The translations under genes were made by a program, and so were the position numbers. From Alphaproteobacteria bacterium (GTDB lineage: Bacteria; Pseudomonadota; Alphaproteobacteria; Sphingomonadales; Kordiimonadaceae), in assembly GCA_006226495.1 (NCBI GenBank), contig SBGU01000027.1:1-58628 (forward strand): DNA of 58,628 nt. Direction: 5' to 3'. Below the pieces are notes generated by a model. That model saw only the letters and a program-made list of their open reading frames with translations. It had not been told where the DNA came from and made no database searches. Of the stretch, positions 45,473 through 55,254 are shown one piece after another. The first letter of the stretch is position 1, and every line of letters starts with the position of its first letter.

Positions 45473-47167
45473 TTATTTGTCTTCTTTGGCTTTTTCGAAA
45501 GCGGCACCGAGGATGTCGCCGAGGCTTGCGCCCGAGTCCGCCGAACCATACTGCTCGACAGCGGCTTTCTCTTCTGCAACTTCGAGGGCCTTGATCGACA
45601 GGTTCACCTTGCGGCTGCCACGATCAACACCGGTCACCATGGCGTCAACCTTGTCGCCGACAGCGAAGCGCTCGGGGCGCTGGTCGGCACGGTCGCGGGC
45701 CAAGTCGCCGCGGCGGATGAAGGCCACAACGCCGGTTTCGCCAACTTCGACTTCGATACCGTTGTCGTTGACGGCTTTAACCACACAGGTAACCTGCTCG
45801 CCGCGTTTCTTGGCCGAAACGTTGGTGAAGGGATCGCCAGCCAGTTGCTTGATGCCGAGGCTGATGCGTTCCTTGCGGGTGTCGACGTCCAGAACGACGG
45901 CTTTGACAACGTCGCCTTTTTTATAGTCCTGGATGGCTTCTTCGCCCGAACGCTCCCAATCGAGGTCCGAGAGGTGAACCATGCCGTCCACATCGCCGTC
46001 GAGGCCGATGAACAGACCGAATTCGGTGATGTTCTTGACTTCGCCTTCGATTTCGGTGCCCGACGGGTATTTGGCCGAGAAGGCTTCCCACGGGTTTTCG
46101 CCACACTGCTTGAGGCCGAGGCTGATGCGGCGCTTGGCCGGATCAACTTCGAGAACCATGACTTCGACTTCCTGGCTCGTCGAAACGATTTTGCCCGGAT
46201 GGACGTTTTTCTTCACCCAGCTCATTTCGGAAACGTGAACCAGGCCTTCAACGCCCGATTCCAGTTCAACAAACGCGCCGTAATCGGTGATGTTGGTCAC
46301 GGTACCGGTGAACTTGGCACCAACCGGGTATTTGGCTTCGATGCCATCCCACGGGTCGGCGGCCAGTTGCTTCATGCCGAGGCTGATGCGCTGGGTTTCC
46401 GGGTTGATGCGAACAACCTGAACCTTGACGGTTTCGCCGATCGACAGAACTTCCGACGGGTGGTTGACACGGCGCCAGGAGATGTCGGTAACGTGCAGGA
46501 GGCCGTCGATACCGCCCAGGTCAACGAACGCACCATAATCGGTGATGTTCTTGACAACGCCTTCAACGGTGTCGCCTTCGGAGATCTGGTTCATCAGTTC
46601 AGCACGCTGGCCAGCGCGGTCCTCTTCGAGAACGGCACGGCGCGAAACAACGATGTTGCCACGGCGACGGTCCATTTTCAGGATCTGGAACGGCTGTTCG
46701 ATATTCATCAGCGGGGTGATGTCGCGGATCGGACGGATGTCAACCTGGCTGCCCGGCAGGAAGGCCACGGCGCCCGACAGGTCAACGGTGAAGCCGCCTT
46801 TGACGCGACCGAAGATGACGCCGTCAACACGTGCATCGCCTTCGAAGGCTTTCTCAAGCGCTTCCCAGGCTTCTTCACGGCGGGCTTTGTCGCGCGAGAG
46901 GATGGCTTCGCCCAGGGCGTTTTCAACGCGGTCTACATAAACTTCGACCTTGTCGCCAACCTTGATCTCGGCGGCCTTGCCGGCCGGAGCAAATTCTTTG
47001 AGGGGAACACGACCTTCGGCTTTGAGGCCGATGTCGATGATCGCGAAGTCGTTTTCGATGGCAACGACTTTACCGGATACTACGCTGCCTTCGAAGCTTT
47101 GATCTTCGGGCAGGGTTTCATTCAGAAGCGCCTCGAAATCGGAGAGGCTCGGCATTTGTGCCGTCAT
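45473..47167 (-). CDS. rpsA: 30S ribosomal protein S1
   Basis: The start MTAQMPSLSDFEALLNETLP at 47167 is preferred because AAAGGA lies nine bases upstream; two nearby ATGs (47176, 47194) are less well placed. 564 residues with six S1 repeats, each with motifs such as GTVTNITDYGAFVELESGVE and GLVHVSEMSW. It binds mRNA and docks it on the 30S. Its gene follows cmk, the usual arrangement, and it ends at a strong terminator. Confidence 0.97.
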   Translation of the reverse strand: MTAQMPSLSDFEALLNETLPEDQSFEGSVVSGKVVAIENDFAIIDIGLKAEGRVPLKEFAPAGKAAEIKVGDKVEVYVDRVENALGEAILSRDKARREEAWEALEKAFEGDARVDGVIFGRVKGGFTVDLSGAVAFLPGSQVDIRPIRDITPLMNIEQPFQILKMDRRRGNIVVSRRAVLEEDRAGQRAELMNQISEGDTVEGVVKNITDYGAFVDLGGIDGLLHVTDISWRRVNHPSEVLSIGETVKVQVVRINPETQRISLGMKQLAADPWDGIEAKYPVGAKFTGTVTNITDYGAFVELESGVEGLVHVSEMSWVKKNVHPGKIVSTSQEVEVMVLEVDPAKRRISLGLKQCGENPWEAFSAKYPSGTEIEGEVKNITEFGLFIGLDGDVDGMVHLSDLDWERSGEEAIQDYKKGDVVKAVVLDVDTRKERISLGIKQLAGDPFTNVSAKKRGEQVTCVVKAVNDNGIEVEVGETGVVAFIRRGDLARDRADQRPERFAVGDKVDAMVTGVDRGSRKVNLSIKALEVAEEKAAVEQYGSADSGASLGDILGAAFEKAKEDK

Positions 47168-47371
47168 GGAGGTCATCCTTTCAAGTTCATTCATTTTCGT
47201 GCCTGCCGGTTGGCTCCGGCGGTCTTCTCCCGAGGGGGTTATGAGGCACGGGCCAATCCCGTCCTTTCCGGTCCCCCGGAAGCCTAAACAGCAACAACAA
47301 AAGTCCGGTTTGGCCAATACTGAGATCGGCCCCCGGACGGTTCCTTTGAAGCGTCTTCGGCTGTTGGAGCC

Positions 47372-48004
47372 TTAAAGCCAATCTCTGACGATCTTGGCGG
47401 CCCTTAAAAACACGGCGTCTATAGCCAAATTGGTCGTATCAAGCAAGAGGGCATCGTCCGCGGGCTTCAGCGGTGCCTCGGCGCGCTTCATATCGCGCTC
47501 GTCCCGGGCCTTCACGTCACGCAGGATGGCGGCATAATCCGCCGCCTCGCCGCGTGCTTCCATTTCGGCGGTGCGCCGGCGGGCGCGCTCCTCTGCCGAT
47601 GCGGTCACGAAGAACTTCAGGTCGGCATCCGGGCAAACAACCGTGCCGATATCGCGGCCATCCAGCACCGCACCGGGTTTGCCGCCTGGCGGGTTCATGG
47701 CATAATTCCGCTGCAAATCCAACAGGTTGGCCCGCACTTCCGGGATGCCGGCCACCAGGCTTGCCGCACCACCCGTGGCTTCCGCGCGCAAGGCGGGGTC
47801 GGCCAGCAACTCCAGGTCCAGGTCGGCGGAGGCCTCAATCGCGGCGTCGCGGTCGTTCGGGTCGATGCCGGCTTTCAGCAGGCTCAGGCCCACGGCACGG
47901 TACAGGGCGCCGGTGTCCAGATAGGCGAAGCCGAACTCGCGCGCCAGCCGCCTTGCCAATGTGCCCTTGCCGGCCGCCGCCGGGCCGTCGATCGCGATAA
48001 TCAT
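47372..48004 (-). CDS. cmk: cytidylate kinase
   Basis: The start at 48004 puts the P-loop at the N-terminus (MIIAIDGPAAAGKGTLARRL). The 210-residue product also has the DTGALYRAVG CMP-binding region and GRDIGTVVCPDADLKFFVTA. It phosphorylates CMP and dCMP. It is upstream of rpsA with a 200-base gap. The longer upstream frame has no homology. Confidence 0.96.
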   Translation of the reverse strand: MIIAIDGPAAAGKGTLARRLAREFGFAYLDTGALYRAVGLSLLKAGIDPNDRDAAIEASADLDLELLADPALRAEATGGAASLVAGIPEVRANLLDLQRNYAMNPPGGKPGAVLDGRDIGTVVCPDADLKFFVTASAEERARRRTAEMEARGEAADYAAILRDVKARDERDMKRAEAPLKPADDALLLDTTNLAIDAVFLRAAKIVRDWL

Positions 48005-48219
48005 GCGAATCACCCTCTTTATCCTGTTCGCCATATAGGCAGAAAGCCGCCGCGCGCGAAAGCCTGAATTGCCCTTTCCGGCCAAGGCGCTGCCGGTGTG
48101 CCCCAAATGCCGCTTGTGGGGCGGCGGGTGCCGTGATATTGGAACAAAACAGGAACAAATAAAGCGCGGCCCTGATTTCCCGGTCCGGTGTCGCGGCAGC
48201 GAGCAAGAGGAGAGATTTC

Positions 48220-48609
48220 ATGATCCAGTCCCTGACCCCGGTGGTGCCGGTCGAGCGTATCGAGCCGTCCGCGGCCTTTTTTGCCAAGGTGGGCTTCGCC
48301 GTCACCGTTTCGGTGCCCGAAGACGACCATATGGGCTTTGCCATCCTCTCCTCCGGCACCGCCGAGGTGATGTACCAGACCCGCAGTCTGATCGAGGAAG
48401 ACTCGGAAGCCTTCAAGGCTGCGGCCCAGACCACGCCGGTCCTGTTGTTCGTGCAGGTGGACGATATCGAAGCGGTCGAGGCAGCGCTTCAGGGTGAAGA
48501 AATCGTCATGCCCCGGCGCGAAACCTTCTATGGCTCCAAGGAGACCGGCTACCGCGAACCCGGCGGCCATATCGTCACCTTCGCCCAGTTCCCGCCACAG
48601 GAAGGCTGA
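48220..48609 (+). CDS. glyoxalase/VOC-family protein
   Basis: 129 residues built of two beta-alpha-beta-beta-beta modules: LTPVVPVERIEPSAAFFAKV, and the second half VLLFVQVDDIEAVEAAL with YREPGGHIVTFAQF. The family includes glyoxalases, bleomycin-binding proteins and dioxygenases; the metal ligands seem incomplete, so it may only bind a ligand. Monocistronic, preceded by AAGAGGAGAG, with a shared terminator downstream. Confidence 0.82.
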   Translation: MIQSLTPVVPVERIEPSAAFFAKVGFAVTVSVPEDDHMGFAILSSGTAEVMYQTRSLIEEDSEAFKAAAQTTPVLLFVQVDDIEAVEAALQGEEIVMPRRETFYGSKETGYREPGGHIVTFAQFPPQEG

Positions 48610-48633
48610 GGTTGGACTTGGCTTAAAACTCGC

Positions 48634-48735
48634 TGTCATGCCGGGACTTGATCCCGGCATCCATGGTGAGTCTGCCGCGAGCGTCGCTGTTTCAAACAGG
48701 GTTATGGATTCCGGGGTCAAGCCCCGGAATGACAC
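48634..48735. repeat. intergenic palindromic repeat, family B (second copy)
   Basis: Halves around CCGGGACTTGATCCCGG and CCGGGGTCAAGCCCCGG within TCATG...GAATGACA, as at 34817-34941 but with a shorter middle (about 36 unique bases). Confidence 0.8.
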
Positions 48736-48782
48736 TGGTGTGGGCGCAGGCAGGCGCGCTCCAAAGGCGACGCCCCCAATAA

Positions 48783-48820
48783 AAAAGGCCCCGGTCGCCT
48801 TTCGCGCGCCGGGGCCTTTT
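48783..48820. terminator. bidirectional terminator between VOC gene and purH
   Basis: AAAAGGCCCCGG (48783-48794) pairs perfectly with CCGGGGCCTTTT (48809-48820). The A- and T-runs on both sides let it work for the rightward VOC gene and leftward purH. Confidence 0.85.
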
Positions 48821-48839
48821 GTGTTTCTGGTGCCCTATC

Positions 48840-50420
48840 CTAGTGGCGGAAGTGGCGCATGCCGGTGAAGACCATGGCCAGGCCGGCTTCGTCGGCGGCC
48901 TGGATCACTTCATCGTCGCGCATCGAACCACCGGGCTGGATGATGGCGGTCGCGCCCGCTTCGGCGGCGGCCAGCAGGCCGTCGGCGAACGGGAAGAAGG
49001 CGTCGGACGCCACAACCGAGCCCTTGGCCAGGCTTTCGGCCTCGCCTGCGGTTTCAGCCGCTTCACCCGCGCGGATGGCGGCAATGCGGCTGCTGTCGCG
49101 CCGGTTCATCTGGCCCGCGCCAATGCCCACGGTCATGCCGTCGCGCACATAAACGATGGCGTTCGATTTCACATGTTTGGCCACCTGGAAGGCGAACAGC
49201 ATGTCCTTCAGTTCGGCGTCCGACGGCGCGCGTTTGGTTACCACCTTCAGGTCGTCGAGCGTGATACGGCCGGTGTCCCGGTTCTGCACCAGAAAACCGC
49301 CGGCAACCGACTTGACCATTTTGGCCGCCTGCTCGGGGTCGGCCAGGCCACCGGTGGTCAGGAGGCGCAGGTTCTTCTTGGTGGCGACAATGGCCCTGGC
49401 TTCGTCGGTGACCGAAGGTGCAATGATCACCTCGGTGAAGATTTGCACAATCTCGGTCGCGGTGGCCGCGTCCAGTTCGCCGTTCAGCGCCACGATACCG
49501 CCGAAGGCCGAAACCGGGTCGCACTTCAGCGCTTTTTCGTAAGCTTCGGTCAGGCTTGCGCCCGTTGCCACACCACAGGGGTTCGCGTGTTTGATGATGG
49601 CGACGGTGGGCACGGCGGGGTCAAACTCGCTCACCAGTTCAAACGCCGCGTCGGTGTCGTTGAGGTTGTTGTAGGAAAGTTCCTTGCCCTGGTGCTGCAC
49701 GGAGGTCGAGATGCCGGGGCGCACTTCGGCGTTTTTGTAGAAAGCCGCCACCTGGTGCGGGTTTTCGCCGTAGCGGCAGTCCTGTGCCTTCACGCCCGCG
49801 AACGGCAGGCGGTCGGGGAAGGTTTCGCCGGTCTGGGTGGCGAACCACTGGGCGATGGCGGCATCATAGGACCCCGTGCGGCTGTAGGCCTTGGCCGCCA
49901 GCTTGCGGCGGGTCTCGTGGCTGGTGCCGCCCGTCGCCTCGATTTCGGCGATCACGCCGGCATAATCCAGGGGGTCGGTGATGATGGCGACAAACCGGTG
50001 GTTTTTGGCCGCAGAGCGCACCATGGCCGGGCCGCCGATATCGATATTTTCAATGCAGGTGTCGAAATCGGCGCCCGAGGCAACCGTGCTTTCAAACGGA
50101 TACAGGTTGATGGCCACAAGGTCGATGGCGCCGATATCATGCGCCTTCATCGCACCGACATGCTCGTCGTTATCGCGAAGGGCCAGAAGGCCGCCGTGGA
50201 TCTTGGGGTGCAGGGTCTTGACCCGCCCGTCCATCATTTCCGGGAACCCGGTATGGTCCGCGACTTCCTTGACCGGAATGCCGGCCTCGCGGATCACCTT
50301 GGCGGAACCGCCGGTCGATAGAATTTCCACACCCCTTTTGGCGAGCGCGGCGGCGAGATCAAGAAGCCCGGTCTTGTCCGACACCGACAGGAGTGCGCGT
50401 TTGATAGTGACAGTATCCAT
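48840..50420 (-). CDS. purH: bifunctional AICAR formyltransferase / IMP cyclohydrolase
   Basis: The ATG at 50420 ([20 protein letters not shown]) is preferred over a TTG three codons earlier. 526 residues. The N-terminal IMP cyclohydrolase/MGS-like domain (about 1-200) has [16 protein letters not shown] and [13 protein letters not shown]. The C-terminal AICAR transformylase has [13 protein letters not shown] and the end [14 protein letters not shown]. It performs the last two steps of purine synthesis. It is last in the leftward run rsmB, rpe, heparinase, purH. Confidence 0.97.
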   Translation of the reverse strand: MDTVTIKRALLSVSDKTGLLDLAAALAKRGVEILSTGGSAKVIREAGIPVKEVADHTGFPEMMDGRVKTLHPKIHGGLLALRDNDEHVGAMKAHDIGAIDLVAINLYPFESTVASGADFDTCIENIDIGGPAMVRSAAKNHRFVAIITDPLDYAGVIAEIEATGGTSHETRRKLAAKAYSRTGSYDAAIAQWFATQTGETFPDRLPFAGVKAQDCRYGENPHQVAAFYKNAEVRPGISTSVQHQGKELSYNNLNDTDAAFELVSEFDPAVPTVAIIKHANPCGVATGASLTEAYEKALKCDPVSAFGGIVALNGELDAATATEIVQIFTEVIIAPSVTDEARAIVATKKNLRLLTTGGLADPEQAAKMVKSVAGGFLVQNRDTGRITLDDLKVVTKRAPSDAELKDMLFAFQVAKHVKSNAIVYVRDGMTVGIGAGQMNRRDSSRIAAIRAGEAAETAGEAESLAKGSVVASDAFFPFADGLLAAAEAGATAIIQPGGSMRDDEVIQAADEAGLAMVFTGMRHFRH

Positions 50421-50480
50421 AATACCCAAAAACCCCGTTTTTGTTGGCTGGGGCGCCTATTGCGGCCGTTGCTTCCGCGC

Positions 50481-52220
50481 TCAGACACCCATTTCTGAAA
50501 ACACCCAGTTGCAAATGGGTGCGTTTGTCCCCTCCCGTTCCACCCGGACCACAATCTGGCGGGTGGGACGCGCATGGTCGGGCCGGCTGAGATAGAGGCT
50601 GTCCTCGATCTCGGCATTGCCGCCATCCACGTCGAAAATCCATGTCTTGCCGCTGCGCGTTTCAAGCGTAATGCGGCCGTCCGGCGCCTTCAGGGCCGAC
50701 ACCGTCGGGTGCAGGTGGAAGCGCACCACCACAGGCCGGTCGCCCAGCTTCCTGAGCTTGGGGCCAAACAGCCGGTCGCTGCCACGCAGGCGCTTGCCGT
50801 CCTTGGCCAGCAGCATGGTGCGTTCATGTTTGACACCAAAACGCTTCAGATAACCGTCGTGCAAAATCCTGAGGCTGGTGCCGGCGTCGGTGATCTCGCG
50901 CACCGCCAGGCATTCTTCGACCCCGGCGCCCAGGTGGCCGTCCTCCAGCACACGGGTGCTGTTGCGGTCGCCGACAATCAGGGTCGAATGCGCCGCCGTG
51001 GTGCGCGCCAGGCGTTCCAGTTCCGGAATGCCGCACTGGGCGTTTGCGGGCCCGACATTGACAATCAGACGGTCCTGCCCCAGCGAAAATTCAAACGCCG
51101 CCGTGCCCGCATGGGCATGGGCCGACAGCGCACTGGCAGGCGGTGTGCCGGCATCGGCAATCAACAGCGTGTCGCCGGCGGCAATACGCTGGAAACCGGT
51201 GTGGGCCGCGTTCTCGATGGCCTTGCCACGCGCGTCGGACGCCGCAAGGATGGCGTCGGTACCGTGGCCACCTTCGGCTGAAACACCGCAGAACTGGGCA
51301 AAACTGCCGTCCCCGTGCCTGAGCGCCCGCACAAAGGGCGCGATACGGTCGAGTGTGATCTGCACCCAGCCGGGCATGGCCTTGTCGGTTTCCCGGTAGG
51401 CGCCGCGCACCAGGATCAGAAGCTGCATGGTGCGGATGGCGTCGGAGGTATTGCGGCTTGCGGGCCCGCCGTCCGGCAGGATGAAGGCCTTGAGCGTGCG
51501 TTCAAGTGCCTTGCTGCCCCGCGCCAGCCAGGCTTCGCCGCCCGGCAGCAGCAGGCCGCATAACATCAGCGCCGCGCCGGTATAGACCCGCGCAAGGCCG
51601 GGCTCGCAGTCCATGTGCGTGCGCATCAGGTGCCGGGCCTGCCGCGCCATGCTGTTCAAAACCTGCGAGCGGTAGACAAGGTCGCGGGACGACAGGATAA
51701 GGGGCGCATGCACCAGCCAGTTGATCAGCCGGCGCGCCAGGGTTTCGGCTTCCCAGACCTCGGCTTCCCAGTTTTCGCCCCAGGGCAGCCACCAGTCGAG
51801 AATGGTTTCCCCGGCGTCGCGCGCCTTCACCTGGTCGCCGACCTGCGCCAGGTCCTGCAGCCAGTGGAAACTGTGGGCATATTTGCGGAAAGCGGGGGAT
51901 GCACCGTGCAGCTTGTCCCAGAATTCGGGGCTCAGGGCATGGCGTTCGCCGTCATGCAGCATGTCGCCGCCAAAGATGGCCGAGCCCATGGTGGCATTGC
52001 CGGGGGCAGGGTCGTCGGGGCTGGCAAGCAGTTTTACCGGGTGCCGGCCCTTCAGTCGCGGGCCATAAAGCGCGGTGCCGTAACCCCATTCGCGGACCGT
52101 GCGGCCAAGGCTGGTCCAGAGGCTGGCAAAAAAGCCCGCACCCCGGTCGCGCCTAAGCACCACCCGTGTCAGCGGTGCCCTGGACGCATATCCGGCAATT
52201 TGATCGAAGGCCGCGTTCAT
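50481..52220 (-). CDS. heparinase II/III family protein
   Basis: The ATG at 52220 follows AGGGAG; an upstream GTG is less likely. 579 residues. The N-terminal half is an alpha/alpha toroid (WLPWGENWEAEVWEAETLAR, GEAWLARGSKALERTLKAFI) and the C-terminal half is the beta-sandwich of heparinase II/III (GDTLLIADAGTPPASALSAH, GPKLRKLGDRPVVVRFHLHP). Alphaproteobacteria carry such a gene next to purH; its natural substrate is unknown. No clear signal peptide is present, so an intracellular role is possible. Confidence 0.88.
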   Translation of the reverse strand: MNAAFDQIAGYASRAPLTRVVLRRDRGAGFFASLWTSLGRTVREWGYGTALYGPRLKGRHPVKLLASPDDPAPGNATMGSAIFGGDMLHDGERHALSPEFWDKLHGASPAFRKYAHSFHWLQDLAQVGDQVKARDAGETILDWWLPWGENWEAEVWEAETLARRLINWLVHAPLILSSRDLVYRSQVLNSMARQARHLMRTHMDCEPGLARVYTGAALMLCGLLLPGGEAWLARGSKALERTLKAFILPDGGPASRNTSDAIRTMQLLILVRGAYRETDKAMPGWVQITLDRIAPFVRALRHGDGSFAQFCGVSAEGGHGTDAILAASDARGKAIENAAHTGFQRIAAGDTLLIADAGTPPASALSAHAHAGTAAFEFSLGQDRLIVNVGPANAQCGIPELERLARTTAAHSTLIVGDRNSTRVLEDGHLGAGVEECLAVREITDAGTSLRILHDGYLKRFGVKHERTMLLAKDGKRLRGSDRLFGPKLRKLGDRPVVVRFHLHPTVSALKAPDGRITLETRSGKTWIFDVDGGNAEIEDSLYLSRPDHARPTRQIVVRVEREGTNAPICNWVFSEMGV

Positions 52221-52262
52221 CGCCGCCTGCTCCCTTGGTTCTTCTGTTTGCACCCGGGGTTT

Positions 52263-52925
52263 TTATTCGCCCCGGATCGCCTTGATATTGGCGGCATACA
52301 TCGACGGACCGCCCTTGAAGGTGGCGCTGCCGGCCACCAGAAGGTCGGCGCCCGCCGAAATCACCTGCCGGGCGGTTTCCACATTCACGCCGCCATCAAC
52401 CTCGAGGTCGATATCCAGGCCCAGCGTGTCGATACGCTTGCGGATCGCCTCGATCTTCTTCAACTGGCTCGTGATAAAGCTCTGGCCGCCAAAACCGGGG
52501 TTGACCGACATCACCAGGATAAGGTCGATGTCTTCATAGAGATAGTCAAGTGTGGTCTCGGGCGTCGACGGGTTCAGGGACAGGCCGGCTTTCACGCCGG
52601 TGGCCTTGATCGCCTGCACGGTGCGGTGGGTGTGGGCCCCCGCTTCCACATGGGCGGTGATGATGTCGGCGCCGGCGTTCGCGAACGCCTCGATATAGGG
52701 ATCGACCGGCTGGATCATCAGATGCACGTCGAAAACCTTTTTGGAATGCGGGCGCAGGGCCTTCACCACATCCGGACCGATGGTGATGTTGGGCACAAAA
52801 TGGCCGTCCATGACATCGATATGGATATAGTCGGCACCGGCTTCATCGACCGCGCGCACTTCCTCGCCCAGGCGGGCGAAGTCTGCGGACAGGATCGAAG
52901 GCGCAATTCTGGTCGGTTTTTGCAT
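52263..52925 (-). CDS. rpe: ribulose-phosphate 3-epimerase
   Basis: 220 residues, TIM barrel. Active-site motifs are [37 protein letters not shown] (metal ligands His and Asp), [14 protein letters not shown] and [13 protein letters not shown]. It interconverts ribulose-5-phosphate and xylulose-5-phosphate. It lies between the rsmB-like gene and the heparinase gene in one leftward operon. Confidence 0.97.
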   Translation of the reverse strand: MQKPTRIAPSILSADFARLGEEVRAVDEAGADYIHIDVMDGHFVPNITIGPDVVKALRPHSKKVFDVHLMIQPVDPYIEAFANAGADIITAHVEAGAHTHRTVQAIKATGVKAGLSLNPSTPETTLDYLYEDIDLILVMSVNPGFGGQSFITSQLKKIEAIRKRIDTLGLDIDLEVDGGVNVETARQVISAGADLLVAGSATFKGGPSMYAANIKAIRGE

Positions 52926-52998
52926 GGGAGTTTCCTAGCAGTTTGACCCCGGTCCCGCAAGCGGACATCAGGGTCTGGTCTTTCCAAAACTCAGTCGT

Positions 52999-54315
52999 TC
53001 AGCGCCTGGTCAGGCGCGCGGCAAAAAAGCCGTCCATGCCGCCCTTGTCGGCCATCACCGACGGCAGGCATAGCATGTCGCCGTCCTTGGTGACGAGGGC
53101 ATCAAGACCGCCCAGCTCGTCAGCGCGGATCGGCAGCCTTTCGGCGGCGCTTTCGCGCGCCAGGAAGGCGGCAATCTGGTCGCGGCCTTCGGCCGGCTCC
53201 AGCGAGCAGACGCAATAAACGAGCGTGCCGCCCTTTGGCAACAGGGAAAAGGCGTGCGCAAGGATGCGCGCCTGCAGGGCCGCCAGCTTTTCCACATCCT
53301 CGGAGCGTTTCTGCCACAGAAGGTCGGGGTTGCGCCTCAGGGTCCCGGTCGCGCTGCAGGGCGCGTCCAGAAGGATATGGTTAACCGGCGTTTTTGGCAC
53401 GAACGTGGCGGCGTCGGCCACAATCACCTTGGCGTCCAAGGTGGTGCGGTCCAGGTTGGCATCCAGCCGCTTCAGGCGTTTGTCCGACCGGTCGACCGCG
53501 GTAACCGTGGCGCCCATGGCGGCCAGTTGCAGGGTCTTGCCGCCCGGTGCCGCGCACAGGTCCAGCACATGCTGGCCTTCGATGTTGCCAAGCAATGTGG
53601 CGGGAATGGCGGCGGCCATGTCCTGCACCCACCAGTCGCCGGTCTCGTAGCCGTCCAGCAGCACCACATCGGCGAAACTGCGCCTCAGGCTGCCCGTGGG
53701 CATAACCTCGGCTTCCAGCCGCTCGGCCCAGTCGGCGCGGCGGGCCGGGTTCTTGACCGTGATATCAAGGGGCGGTGTGGTGCCCAGGCTGCGGGCGATG
53801 GCCTGCATGGTGCCGGTGCCGTAAGCCGCGGCCCAGCTATTCGCCAGCCAGTCGGGCAGGTCGCGTTCGGGCGCGGCATCCAGGATGGCACTCAGGCTGT
53901 CGCGCTCGCGGGTCGCGCGGCGCAGCACCGCGTTCACCAGCCCCGCAAAACCGCGCTCCTTGCCTTCAAGCGCCTTCACCATCGCCACGGTTTCGTTCAC
54001 CGCCGCATGGTCGGCGGTGCGCATCAGCAGAATCTGGGCAAGCCCGGTCACCAGCGCCGCTTCGGTCCAGGTCGCGTTCCGGGGCAGGCCGCGTTCGACC
54101 AGCGTGCCAAGGAGCGCCTTCAGGGAACCAAGGCGCCTGAGGCACAGCATCACCAGATTGAAGACAAACGCCCGGTCGCGCGCATCCAGGTTTGCGGCGC
54201 GGGTGATATCATCCAGCGAACTGTCGAACGGCCGCCCCTTCAGGGTCACGGCCATCAGGGTGCGCACGGCGGCCTCGCGGGCCTTGATACCTGTCTGTTT
54301 CGGGGTCTTTTCCAT
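52999..54315 (-). CDS. rsmB: RsmB-like 16S rRNA m5C methyltransferase
   Basis: The start at 54315 (MEKTPKQTGIKAREAAVRTL) begins the NusB-like RNA-binding domain (about residues 1-140), after which comes the SAM domain. Motif I is VLDLCAAPGGKTLQLAAMGA, the motif IV Cys is in LLDAPCSATGTLRRNPD, and the catalytic Cys in TLVYCVCSLEPAEG. 438 residues is the normal RsmB/Sun length. It methylates a cytosine in 16S rRNA. The frame extends upstream without homology. Confidence 0.92.
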   Translation of the reverse strand: MEKTPKQTGIKAREAAVRTLMAVTLKGRPFDSSLDDITRAANLDARDRAFVFNLVMLCLRRLGSLKALLGTLVERGLPRNATWTEAALVTGLAQILLMRTADHAAVNETVAMVKALEGKERGFAGLVNAVLRRATRERDSLSAILDAAPERDLPDWLANSWAAAYGTGTMQAIARSLGTTPPLDITVKNPARRADWAERLEAEVMPTGSLRRSFADVVLLDGYETGDWWVQDMAAAIPATLLGNIEGQHVLDLCAAPGGKTLQLAAMGATVTAVDRSDKRLKRLDANLDRTTLDAKVIVADAATFVPKTPVNHILLDAPCSATGTLRRNPDLLWQKRSEDVEKLAALQARILAHAFSLLPKGGTLVYCVCSLEPAEGRDQIAAFLARESAAERLPIRADELGGLDALVTKDGDMLCLPSVMADKGGMDGFFAARLTRR

Positions 54316-54409
54316 GCGCGCCTCATGGCACAAAGTGCCCGCCTTTGAAAGGACGAACTTGCGTGCCACCTCGGAAACCCCGTAACTAGACGGCACAGGG
54401 AGGACAAGC

Positions 54410-55210
54410 ATGCAAAAAACCGTCACCATCGGATCGCGTTTCAACGGCCCGCCCAAAAGCGGCAATGGCGGATACTCATCCGGCCTGATCGCCAGCCTGA
54501 TCGATGGCCCGGCGGAAGCCAGCCTGCATGTGCCGCCGCCGCTTGATAAACCACTCAGCCTCAGCCTCGAAGATGGTGTCTCGTACCTGCGCGACGGCGA
54601 CCGGCTCATCGGCCTCGCCAAACCCGTGACCCTGTCATTGGATGTGCCGGCGCTGCCCGCGCCGCTCCGGCTTGGTGGCAGCCCGGTCAGCGAACAGGAA
54701 TTTGAACCGTTCGACAATTGTTTTGTCTGCGGCACCGCCCGCACGCCGGGTGATGGTCTGTGCATCCACAGCCGGATTGTCGAAACTGTTGCATCTGGCG
54801 CCAAATGCAACAGTTTGAAACAACCCGAGGGTGTGGAAAAGGGTGCAGATGTTGCCAATTGCAACAGTTTTGGCAACAGTTTGGTCGGCTCGATCTGGAC
54901 CCCCGACGTCAGCCTTGCGGGCCCGGAAGGGCAGGCCGGTATGGTCGACCCGGTCTATATCTGGGCCGCGCTCGACTGCCCTGGCTATTATGCCACCGTG
55001 CCAGGTCGTGCCGCACTACTTGGCCGGCTGACCGCCGAAATCCTCGCACCTCTGCCGGTGGGCGAAGCCGCCACCGTGCTCGCCTGGTCCCTGGGCGGCC
55101 ATGGCCGCAAGCACCGCTCCGGCACCGCCATCTACGGCGCCGACGGCACCCTGGTCGCCAAAGCCGAGGGCCTCTGGATCACCATCGACCCATCGAAACT
55201 GCCGGGTTAG
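54410..55210 (+). CDS. hotdog-fold thioesterase-like protein with in-frame insertion
   Basis: 266 residues. The N-terminal GSRFNGPPKSGNGGYSSGLI and the central FDNCFVCGTARTPGDGLCIH, together with VDPVYIWAALDCPGYYA, match proteins of the acyl-CoA thioesterase-like hotdog class common in Actinobacteria and Proteobacteria. Between GDGLCIH and GSIWTPDVSLAG about 35 residues rich in Asn, Ser and Cys (KCNSLKQPEG, ANCNSFGNS) look like an insertion made of palindromic DNA. The frame stays open through it. Whether the enzyme tolerates it is not known. Confidence 0.7.
   Translation: MQKTVTIGSRFNGPPKSGNGGYSSGLIASLIDGPAEASLHVPPPLDKPLSLSLEDGVSYLRDGDRLIGLAKPVTLSLDVPALPAPLRLGGSPVSEQEFEPFDNCFVCGTARTPGDGLCIHSRIVETVASGAKCNSLKQPEGVEKGADVANCNSFGNSLVGSIWTPDVSLAGPEGQAGMVDPVYIWAALDCPGYYATVPGRAALLGRLTAEILAPLPVGEAATVLAWSLGGHGRKHRSGTAIYGADGTLVAKAEGLWITIDPSKLPG
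54783..54816. repeat. 34-base palindrome inside a coding sequence
   Basis: AAACTGTTGCAT and ATGCAACAGTTT are perfect 12-base arms around CTGGCGCCAA, itself palindromic except for its two outer bases. A further TTGCCAATTGCAA and CAACAGTTTTGGCAACAG follow at about 54853-54883, so the block is a cluster of related inverted repeats. Confidence 0.85.
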
Positions 55211-55254
55211 ACGGCCTCGCAACCCCTTGAAGCATAACAGACAGGACACAGCGA

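Noticed and set aside
45386-47287. Long rightward frame over the S1 gene
   Set aside because: It is the antisense shadow of rpsA; the S1 repeats are on the minus strand.
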